DNA from: Limnobacter sp.
GTDB lineage: Bacteria; Pseudomonadota; Gammaproteobacteria; Burkholderiales; Burkholderiaceae_B
DNA: 6,040 nucleotides
Assembly (NCBI GenBank): GCA_012032215.1
Contig: JAAURO010000122.1
Location: 1-6,040, forward strand
Direction: 5' to 3'
This document shows positions 1-6,040 of this stretch, one piece after another. The position numbers and the translations under genes were made by a program. Below the pieces are notes generated by a model. The model did no database searches and had not been told where the DNA came from. It worked only from the letters and a program-made list of their open reading frames with translations. Every line of letters starts with the position of its first letter. Within the stretch, counting starts at the first letter, position 1.

Positions 1-125
1 GCGACAACGTAGCCATTCAAGTAGCACTGATAGCCCCAATCGCCATGGAAGAAGGCCTGCGCTTCGCGATACGCGAAGGCGGCCGTACCGTGGGTGCGGG
101 TGTCGTTGCCAAAATTACGAAGTAA
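1..125 (+). CDS. tuf: Elongation factor Tu, C-terminal end (partial)
   Basis: EF-Tu is the cytoplasmic GTPase that carries aminoacyl-tRNA to the ribosomal A site. Only the last 40 codons are present; the first whole codon starts at 3 and the stop is TAA at 123-125. The visible part is the end of domain 3, which contacts tRNA. It contains the highly conserved run [20 protein letters not shown] followed by AGVVAKITK, which ends exactly where EF-Tu proteins end. The gene starts upstream of the window, so length and GTPase motifs cannot be checked. It is followed after 24 bases by tRNA-Trp, so the two are probably cotranscribed. Many proteobacteria carry two nearly identical tuf copies, and this fragment cannot show which copy this is. 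Identification is near certain. Confidence 0.96.
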   Translation, partial: DNVAIQVALIAPIAMEEGLRFAIREGGRTVGAGVVAKITK

Positions 126-149
126 TTCGTAAGGCAATGTTGAAATGAT

Positions 150-225
150 AGGGCAATAGCTCAACTGGCAGAGCGTCGGTCTCCAAAACCGAAGGTTGGG
201 GGTTCGATTCCCTCTTGCCCTGCCA
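150..225 (+). tRNA. tRNA-Trp (anticodon CCA)
   Basis: A full 76-base cloverleaf including an encoded CCA tail can be folded by hand. The acceptor stem pairs AGGGCAA (150-156) with TTGCCCT (215-221), with discriminator G222 and CCA at 223-225. The D arm pairs GCTC (159-162) with GAGC (171-174). The anticodon stem pairs TCGGT (176-180) with ACCGA (188-192) around the loop CTCCAAA, giving anticodon CCA at 183-185, which reads UGG. The variable loop is AGGTT (193-197). The T arm pairs 198-202 with 210-214 (one G-U pair) around TTCGATT. It sits between tuf and secE and has no visible promoter of its own, so it is probably cut out of a tuf transcript by RNase P and 3' processing. Confidence 0.98.
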
Positions 226-241
226 AACCTGGTAGGAATGT

Positions 242-265
242 CGCCGCTAACTTCGGTTGGCGGCG
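242..265 (+). other. UUCG-tetraloop hairpin between tRNA-Trp and secE
   Basis: The RNA can form a continuous 10-bp stem, CGCCGCTAAC (242-251) with GTTGGCGGCG (256-265). It has one internal G-U pair (248/259) and is closed by the exceptionally stable C(UUCG)G tetraloop (252-255). A run of five T (273-277) follows, but seven bases separate it from the stem, which is too far for a classical intrinsic terminator. It could be a weak terminator or attenuator, an RNase III or 3'-end processing element for the upstream tuf/tRNA transcript, or a structure affecting secE translation, because only 16 bases separate it from the secE start. The pairing is visible; the function is inferred. Confidence 0.6.
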
Positions 266-281
266 CCTTACATTTTTAGAT

Positions 282-650
282 ATGGCTCAAAACGAAGTAA
301 CAACAGTTTCAAATCCGGTAGACAAGCTTTTGCTTGTTGCATCCGTTGTGCTTGCGGTCGGTGGCGCGGTGGCCTATCAGCTTTTGGCAAACCAGGATTT
401 TTTCCTGCGTTTGGGTGTTGTATTGGGTGGCGTGCTGTTGGCTGTGCTGGCCTTTTTGGTTTCGCACACGGGCAAGCGCTTCGTTGCTTTTGCCCGTTCT
501 TCCATAGACGAAGCCCGCTTGGTGGTGTGGCCCACTCGCAAGGAAGCCGGCCAAATGACGGGAATTGTGTTTCTGTTTGTGCTTGTAATGGCGCTGTATT
601 TGTTGGTTGTGGACAAAACCCTTGAATGGGTTTGTATGACGTCATTCTAA
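282..650 (+). CDS. secE: Preprotein translocase subunit SecE
   Basis: SecE is the small essential subunit of the SecYEG channel in the inner membrane; it clamps SecY during protein export. The protein has 122 residues, close to the three-helix gammaproteobacterial form of about 127. Hydrophobic segments lie at about residues 15-34, 41-62 and 92-111. Between the last two is the amphipathic stretch with the conserved VVWPTRKE (81-88), the family signature just before the essential third helix. The C-terminal tail after this helix is short and ends WVCMTSF. ATG at 282 is the only plausible start: no in-frame ATG or GTG lies in the spacer back to the tRNA. Unusually, no Shine-Dalgarno sequence is visible before it and a stable hairpin sits 16 bases upstream. 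nusG follows after 13 bases, the standard secE-nusG pairing. Confidence 0.95.
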   Translation: MAQNEVTTVSNPVDKLLLVASVVLAVGGAVAYQLLANQDFFLRLGVVLGGVLLAVLAFLVSHTGKRFVAFARSSIDEARLVVWPTRKEAGQMTGIVFLFVLVMALYLLVVDKTLEWVCMTSF

Positions 651-656
651 GGTGGG
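649..656 (+). promoter_or_regulatory. Ribosome binding site deciding the nusG start
   Basis: AAGGTG (649-654), overlapping the secE stop codon, resembles the anti-Shine-Dalgarno complement and stands 9 bases before ATG 664. An in-frame GTG at 652 lies inside this site and so cannot use it. Together with the conserved NusG N-terminus ([13 protein letters not shown]) this supports 664 as the start. The overlap with the secE stop suggests translational coupling. Confidence 0.6.
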
Positions 657-663
657 CTGTTTA

Positions 664-1197
664 ATGGCAAAGCAATGGTACGTCGTTCATGTCTATTCGG
701 GCATGGAGAAAAGTGTTCAGCGTGCCCTCCAAGAACGCATTGACCGTTCTGAAATTGCACATGAATTTGGTCGCATACTGGTTCCTGCGGAAGAAGTGGT
801 GGAAATCAAGGGCGGGCAGAAATCTATCTCCGAACGTCGTTTCTTTCCGGGCTATGTACTGGTTGAAATGGAAATGACCGACGACTCCTGGCATTTGGTC
901 AAAAACACCAACAAAGTTACTGGTTTCGTGGGTGGCACCGGAAACAGGCCTACTCCCATTTCCCAAAAAGAAGTCGATAAAATCATGCAACAAATGCAGG
1001 AGGGCGCTGAAAAGCCCCGGCCCAAGGTGTTGTTTGAAGTCGGCGAAATGGTGCGTGTCAAAGAGGGTCCCTTTGCGGATTTCAACGGCAACGTGGAAGA
1101 GGTCAGTTACGACAAAAGCAAGCTGCGTGTTTCGGTTACCATCTTTGGGCGTGCAACACCCGTAGAGCTGGATTTTCATCAAGTGGAAAAAGTATAA
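664..1197 (+). CDS. nusG: Transcription termination/antitermination factor NusG
   Basis: NusG binds RNA polymerase over the DNA cleft, suppresses pausing, assists Rho termination and links polymerase to the ribosome through S10. From ATG 664 the protein has 177 residues (E. coli 181). The NGN domain spans about residues 1-115, with [16 protein letters not shown] at the start and the conserved [13 protein letters not shown] near 58-70. A linker (about 112-122) leads to the KOW domain, where [17 protein letters not shown] (126-142) and [11 protein letters not shown] (161-171) match the family closely. A longer version from GTG 652 would add four residues (VGCL) not typical of the family, so the shorter start is preferred. 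It sits between secE and rplK, the standard context. Nothing looks altered. Confidence 0.97.
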   Translation: MAKQWYVVHVYSGMEKSVQRALQERIDRSEIAHEFGRILVPAEEVVEIKGGQKSISERRFFPGYVLVEMEMTDDSWHLVKNTNKVTGFVGGTGNRPTPISQKEVDKIMQQMQEGAEKPRPKVLFEVGEMVRVKEGPFADFNGNVEEVSYDKSKLRVSVTIFGRATPVELDFHQVEKV

Positions 1198-1201
1198 ACA
1201 C

Positions 1202-1288
1202 GGTGGCAGTAGGCGCCCTTTTTTCTTCCCACCTGCGCAGTTGTCCGCAGGAGTTTGGGTTTACATGGCAACACGAGGAGCTGAACCC
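1202..1288 (+). promoter_or_regulatory. Structured nusG-rplK spacer; candidate leader of the L11-L1 genes
   Basis: The spacer between nusG and rplK is 125 bases long and holds several possible RNA stems. GGTGG (1202-1206) can pair with CCACC (1229-1233) around a loop containing GGCGCC and six T (1219-1224). CCTGCG (1232-1237) can pair with CGCAGG (1246-1251), which would exclude the first stem because 1232-1233 are shared. GGGTTTA (1257-1263) can pair with TGAACCC (1282-1288), closing the loop CATGGCAACACGAGGAGC. In E. coli L1 represses translation of the L11-L1 message by binding a leader structure in this location, so the last stem is the best candidate for an L1 site. I do not recognise an exact L1 motif, so the function is inferred from position and pairing. 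No convincing promoter is visible. Confidence 0.4.
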
Positions 1289-1322
1289 GTTTTCAGCGTT
1301 TGTACTCACGGAGCAATAAGTT

Positions 1323-1754
1323 ATGGCTAAAAAAATCATCGGCTTGATTAAGCTGCAAGTGCCCGCTGGCAAGGCTAACCCTTCGCCCCCCATAGGACCC
1401 GCATTGGGTCAGCGTGGTTTGAATATCATGGAATTCTGCAAAGCATTTAATGCGGCAACCCAAGGCACCGAGCCGGGCTTGCCAATTCCAGTGGTAATTA
1501 CTGCGTACGCGGACAAGTCTTTCACCTTCGTGATGAAAACCCCGCCCGCATCGGTACTGCTCAAAAAAGCGGCCAAAATTCAAAAAGGTTCAGCCCGTCC
1601 GCATCTGGATAAAGTGGCTACCGTTACCTTGGCTCAGGTGCAGGAAATTGCCAAAACCAAAGAGCCCGATCTTACTGCGGCTGATTTGGATGCGGCGGTA
1701 AAAACCATTGCTGGCTCTGCGCGCAGCATGGGCATTTTGGTGGAGGGTCTGTAA
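1323..1754 (+). CDS. rplK: 50S ribosomal protein L11
   Basis: L11 binds the GTPase-associated region of 23S rRNA at the base of the L7/L12 stalk, takes part in factor-dependent GTP hydrolysis, and is needed for RelA activation. The protein has 143 residues (E. coli 142). The N-terminal domain carries [12 protein letters not shown] (19-30), including the prolines at 22, 23 and 26 that line the thiostrepton-binding cleft, then [12 protein letters not shown] (33-44). The C-terminal rRNA-binding domain has [12 protein letters not shown] (73-84), and the protein ends with the conserved [16 protein letters not shown] (1309-1313) lies 9 bases before ATG 1323. rplA begins at the base right after its stop codon, so the two are one translational unit. 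Confidence 0.98.
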   Translation: MAKKIIGLIKLQVPAGKANPSPPIGPALGQRGLNIMEFCKAFNAATQGTEPGLPIPVVITAYADKSFTFVMKTPPASVLLKKAAKIQKGSARPHLDKVATVTLAQVQEIAKTKEPDLTAADLDAAVKTIAGSARSMGILVEGL

Positions 1755-2450
1755 ATGGCTAAGTTGTCAAAACGTCTGAAAACCCTGCGCGGAAAAATTG
1801 ATCGCAATGCAGTGTATCCGCTGGAAAAAGCCATTGGCCTGGTTAAAGAAACTGCCACTGCCAAATTCGATGAATCCGTAGATGTGGCGGTTCAGTTGGG
1901 TATTGATGCCCGTAAATCCGATCAGGTGGTTCGTGGTTCTGTGGTGCTTCCAGCCGGAACAGGTAAAAGTGTTCGTGTGGCTGTGTTTGCCCAAGGCGAA
2001 AAAGCCGAGCAAGCCAAGGCTGCGGGTGCCGATATCGTGGGAATGGAAGATTTGGCCGCTGACGTTAAGGCAGGCAATATTAATTTCGACATCGTTATCG
2101 CCTCTCCAGACACCATGCGTATTGTGGGCCAGCTTGGGCAAATTCTTGGCCCGCGTGGTTTGATGCCTAACCCCAAGGTGGGAACGGTTACCCCTGATGT
2201 GGCTACTGCCGTGAAAAACGCCAAAGCGGGTCAAGTGCAGTTCCGTGCAGACAAAGCCGGTATTATTCACTGCACCATCGGGCGCGCCTCTTTTCAGCCC
2301 GAGCAGTTGCAAAGCAACCTGTCTGCCCTGATAGATGCCCTGAACAAGGCAAAGCCTGCCAGTTCCAAGGGTGTGTACCTGCGTAAGGTGGCGTTGTCCA
2401 GTACCATGGGTGCCGGTGTGCGTGTAGATTCAACCACTGTGCTTGCGTAA
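1755..2450 (+). CDS. rplA: 50S ribosomal protein L1
   Basis: L1 forms the mobile L1 stalk of the 50S subunit, which guides deacylated tRNA out of the E site, and in E. coli it also represses its own operon's translation. The 231-residue protein has the usual length. Domain I is split between the N- and C-terminal parts; domain II lies in the middle. The family signature [15 protein letters not shown] is at 131-145, [14 protein letters not shown] at 163-176, and the C-terminal [18 protein letters not shown] at 208-225. There is no gap to rplK: the stop is at 1752-1754 and ATG at 1755, with GGAGGG (1742-1747) inside the end of rplK as the ribosome binding site. This arrangement favours translational coupling, so a repressor acting at rplK would also control rplA. 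Confidence 0.98.
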   Translation: MAKLSKRLKTLRGKIDRNAVYPLEKAIGLVKETATAKFDESVDVAVQLGIDARKSDQVVRGSVVLPAGTGKSVRVAVFAQGEKAEQAKAAGADIVGMEDLAADVKAGNINFDIVIASPDTMRIVGQLGQILGPRGLMPNPKVGTVTPDVATAVKNAKAGQVQFRADKAGIIHCTIGRASFQPEQLQSNLSALIDALNKAKPASSKGVYLRKVALSSTMGAGVRVDSTTVLA

Positions 2451-2515
2451 AGTTTCCAGCCTTCAAATGGGGCAAGGAATAAGTGGCAGAAAGTGGTTGT
2501 AAGAAGAACTTTGGG

Positions 2516-2642
2516 CTGGGTTCTTGTGGTGTGCAAAGGCAGTTTTCTGTCTCTGGTGCCCAAGAACCCAGGTTGTCAAAGACCGTTGGAAGTCAACTCC
2601 CATAAGGAGCGGCTTTAAAATTTTCCAACGTAGATGGCGGTC
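2516..2642 (+). promoter_or_regulatory. Ribosomal protein L10 leader RNA
   Basis: Two hairpins in the rplA-rplJ spacer match the known L10 leader, where the L10-(L12)4 complex binds and represses its own synthesis. Hairpin 1 is an 11-bp perfect stem, 2516-2526 with 2561-2571, with an inner hairpin 2537-2542 with 2547-2552 around a UUUU loop. Hairpin 2 has GACCG (2581-2585) paired with CGGTC (2638-2642) and TTGGAA (2586-2591) paired with TTCCAA (2623-2628). An asymmetric loop on the 3' side only, CGTAGATGG (2629-2637), is the conserved kink-turn segment that L10 recognises. CTCC (2597-2600) and GGAG (2606-2609) form a small apical stem. The element ends about 90 bases before rplJ, as expected for a leader acting at a distance through folding. 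The pairings are read from the sequence; the family assignment is from memory. Confidence 0.88.
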
Positions 2643-2689
2643 CCGGGGAAGAGTGTTGAATTTTGGTTCATTGCTTGGTTTTCGGTCGC

Positions 2690-2716
2690 CTGTTTTTAAA
2701 CAGTGCTTTTAGCGCT
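2690..2716 (+). other. Two overlapping short hairpins just before the rplJ ribosome binding site
   Basis: The rest of the rplA-rplJ spacer (2643-2733) is T-rich. It contains CTGTT (2690-2694) that can pair with AACAG (2699-2703), and AGTGCT (2702-2707) that can pair with AGCGCT (2711-2716, one G-U). They share 2702-2703 and so exclude each other. The second stem ends six bases before GGAG (2723-2726), the rplJ ribosome binding site. Part of the L10-dependent translational switch could act here, but this is inference. No convincing promoter was found. Confidence 0.3.
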
Positions 2717-2733
2717 ACTTTTGGAGAAAGACC

Positions 2734-3264
2734 ATGGCATTAACACGCCAAGAAAAGGTAGCAGTCATCGAAGAGCTAACTGCCAGGCTGGCAAATGCTC
2801 AATCGGTGGTGGCTGCGCAATATCGCGGTCTGTCTGTTGAAAGTATGACGAAGCTTCGCAAGAATGCTCGTCAAAAAGGCGTTTATCTGCGTGTTCTCAA
2901 AAACACATTGGCAAAGCGTTGTATCAATGATTCATCGTTTGCGGAGCTTTCTCCAAAAATGGTGGGTCCACTGATTTATGCAATCAGTGATGATCCGGTG
3001 TCTGCAGCCAAGGTGTTGGTTGATTTTTCCAAGGAAAACGACAAATTCATAGTCACCGCCGGGGCAATGCCCGGGCAGTTGCTTGATGAAAATGGCGTGA
3101 AAGCCTTGGCAACCATGCCTAGCCGTGAAGAACTTCTGGCTAAGCTTATGGGTACCATGCAAGCCCCGATTACACAGTTTGTGCGAACGCTCAATGAGAT
3201 TCCGACCAAATTTGTACGAGGCTTGGCTGCGGTGCGCGACCAAAAAGAATCGCAGTCCGCTTGA
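2734..3264 (+). CDS. rplJ: 50S ribosomal protein L10
   Basis: L10 anchors the L7/L12 dimers to 23S rRNA beside L11, forming the stalk that recruits EF-Tu, EF-G and other GTPases; free L10-L12 complex represses its own mRNA. The protein has 176 residues, slightly longer than the E. coli one (165). The N-terminal rRNA-binding domain shows [13 protein letters not shown] (3-15), [20 protein letters not shown] (27-46) and [12 protein letters not shown] (51-62). The C-terminal part carries [20 protein letters not shown] (124-143), then the helix up to about residue 170 that docks L7/L12 dimers. GGAGAAAG (2723-2730) precedes ATG 2734. The upstream L10 leader and downstream rplL confirm the identity. 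Confidence 0.98.
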   Translation: MALTRQEKVAVIEELTARLANAQSVVAAQYRGLSVESMTKLRKNARQKGVYLRVLKNTLAKRCINDSSFAELSPKMVGPLIYAISDDPVSAAKVLVDFSKENDKFIVTAGAMPGQLLDENGVKALATMPSREELLAKLMGTMQAPITQFVRTLNEIPTKFVRGLAAVRDQKESQSA

Positions 3265-3309
3265 ACTTTTCAAGATAGCTGAAATCAACATTTAACTGGA
3301 GAAACAATT

Positions 3310-3687
3310 ATGGCGAATAAAGCCGAAATTCTGGATGCCATCGCTGGCATGACCGTTCTGGAACTGTCCGAACTGATCACTGAAATGGAAGACAAATTTG
3401 GTGTTTCCGCAGCAGCTGCCGCTGTAGCGGTTGCTGCACCTGCCGCTGGTGGCGGTGCCGCAGCAGCAGAAGAGCAAACTGAATTCGACGTCATTCTTGA
3501 AGCCGCCGGCGAAAGCAAAGTGGGCGTGATCAAGGTGGTTCGTGCTATTACCGGTTTGGGCCTGAAAGAAGCCAAGGACCTGGTAGATGGTGCACCTAAG
3601 CCTGTTAAGGAAGGCGTGTCCAAGGCTGAAGCCGATGACATCGCCAAGCAACTGATAGAAGCAGGTGCAAAAGCTGCGGTCAAGTAA
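3310..3687 (+). CDS. rplL: 50S ribosomal protein L7/L12
   Basis: L7/L12 is the multicopy stalk protein that contacts translation factors and stimulates their GTPase activity. It has 125 residues (E. coli 121). The N-terminal dimerisation domain is residues 1-32 ([19 protein letters not shown] visible at 5-23). A flexible hinge rich in Ala, Gly, Val and Pro follows at about 33-55. The C-terminal factor-binding domain starts near 57 and contains [20 protein letters not shown] (70-89) and [19 protein letters not shown] (91-109), nearly invariant in the family. GGAG (3298-3301) lies 8 bases before ATG 3310. The spacer from rplJ is only 45 bases, without visible structure. L7/L12 is made in excess over other ribosomal proteins, so strong translation is expected. 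Confidence 0.98.
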   Translation: MANKAEILDAIAGMTVLELSELITEMEDKFGVSAAAAAVAVAAPAAGGGAAAAEEQTEFDVILEAAGESKVGVIKVVRAITGLGLKEAKDLVDGAPKPVKEGVSKAEADDIAKQLIEAGAKAAVK

Positions 3688-3704
3688 ATTTACTGCGCGC
3701 ATGC

Positions 3705-3734
3705 GCCCGGTGGCTTTTTGCCTCCGGGCTTTTT
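3705..3734 (+). terminator. Intrinsic terminator/attenuator between rplL and rpoB
   Basis: GCCCGG (3705-3710) pairs with CCGGGC (3724-3729); after one T-T mismatch the stem continues GGC (3712-3714) with GCC (3720-3722) around a TTTTT loop. A run of five T (3730-3734) follows the stem directly. This is a classical intrinsic terminator form. E. coli has a partial attenuator at the same place, which lets only part of the transcription reach rpoB-rpoC. As no strong promoter is visible before rpoB, partial read-through is the likely function here. A short palindrome, GCGCATGCGC (3697-3706), overlaps the 5' arm and could compete with it. Confidence 0.82.
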
Positions 3735-3829
3735 GCGCTTTGTTTGTGAACGCGTGGCGCATTCACGGCAAAGTCAGCTGCTTTGCTCCCGCTTAAGGCT
3801 GGGCAGTAGCAACCGCCACAAAAAGAGGC

Positions 3830-3877
3830 CGGGTTGATTGATAAACCCGATTTGTTGAAATGGGTGAATTAACCCAT
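3830..3877 (+). other. Two tandem hairpins with matching arms upstream of rpoB
   Basis: CGGGTT (3830-3835) pairs with AACCCG (3844-3849), and ATGGGT (3860-3865) pairs with ACCCAT (3872-3877). Both stems share the core GGGT/ACCC, so arms could also pair across (3831-3834 with 3872-3875), giving alternative folds. They lie in the rest of the 254-base rplL-rpoB spacer. E. coli has an RNase III processing site in this spacer, so RNA processing is one possible role; effects on rpoB translation are another. Neither can be read from the sequence alone. Nothing else stands out from 3735 to 3829 or 3878 to 3926. Confidence 0.4.
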
Positions 3878-3941
3878 GTGCAGCCAGCTGTGCATTGTGC
3901 TGTACATCGTTTAATCCGCTCGACTTCAGGACAGTAAATCC

Positions 3942-6040
<2,099 letters not shown>

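Noticed and set aside
268..645. Long open frames on both strands across secE, including a 125-codon antisense frame
   Set aside because: The proteins are low-complexity and unfamiliar, while the secE frame has clear family motifs and three membrane helices. They are shadows of the real gene.
652..663. Longer nusG from GTG at 652
   Set aside because: The GTG lies inside the ribosome binding site, and the extra residues are not typical of NusG; ATG 664 gives the conserved N-terminus.
661..1182. 173-codon antisense frame opposite nusG
   Set aside because: It mirrors the nusG coding register, has no recognisable domain and no ribosome binding site that I can see; chance open frame opposite a conserved gene.
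1241..1265. Possible rplK promoter starting with TTGTCC (1241-1246)
   Set aside because: No acceptable -10 box lies at 16-18 bases; TTTACA at 1260 is too close and poor.
1767..2312. 181-codon antisense frame opposite rplA
   Set aside because: Same reason: full overlap with a conserved ribosomal protein gene and no recognisable product.
2524..2712. 62-codon + strand frame across the rplA-rplJ spacer
   Set aside because: It lies over the L10 leader structures, has a Trp/Arg-rich composition unlike a real protein, and no ribosome binding site.
3834..3861. Possible rpoB promoter: TTGATT (3834-3839), 16-base spacer, TGAAAT (3856-3861)
   Set aside because: Only four of six bases match in each box and both overlap the tandem hairpins; this level of match is expected by chance.

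Overview
This window is a stretch of the core translation/transcription gene cluster of a bacterium, with every gene on the + strand: 3' end of tuf (EF-Tu), tRNA-Trp, secE, nusG, rplK (L11), rplA (L1), rplJ (L10), rplL (L7/L12) and the first half of rpoB (RNA polymerase beta). The gene order and the protein sequences, recalled rather than searched (RpoB opening [19 protein letters not shown], RpoB ending at VPCLRP, L7/L12 with a long Ala-rich hinge), point to a betaproteobacterium, most likely in or near Burkholderiales, with fairly balanced base composition. I cannot name the genus.

Layout. Positions 1-125 are the last 40 codons of tuf. A complete tRNA-Trp (anticodon CCA, encoded 3' CCA) follows at 150-225, and a strong hairpin capped by a UUCG tetraloop lies at 242-265. 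secE (282-650) and nusG (664-1197) are closely spaced. A 125-base spacer carries T-rich sequence and several possible hairpins, and is the place where an L1-responsive leader would be expected. rplK and rplA are directly abutting (stop at 1752-1754, start at 1755). The 283-base rplA-rplJ spacer holds a clear ribosomal protein L10 leader RNA with its kink-turn-like arm. rplJ and rplL follow. The 254-base rplL-rpoB spacer starts with a strong hairpin plus a T-run (the usual attenuator position) and then has two small tandem hairpins. rpoB starts at 3942 and runs off the window.

How the genes work together. EF-Tu, tRNA-Trp and L11/L1/L10/L7-L12 serve translation: the ribosomal proteins build the L1 stalk and the factor-binding L10-L12 stalk that recruits EF-Tu. 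SecE is the essential small subunit of the SecYEG translocon. NusG and RpoB belong to the transcription machinery. In such clusters L1 and L10 feed back on their own mRNA, and partial termination before rpoB sets the ratio of ribosomal protein to polymerase synthesis. The structures seen here fit that scheme.

The one real anomaly is a one-base deletion in a T-run in rpoB (5469-5473). It breaks the reading frame just before the rifampicin-binding segment; the downstream frame is otherwise perfectly conserved to the window end. A sequencing or assembly error is the most likely cause. I see no mobile element, CRISPR array, foreign gene or undescribed system here; the other points of interest are RNA structures in the spacers.
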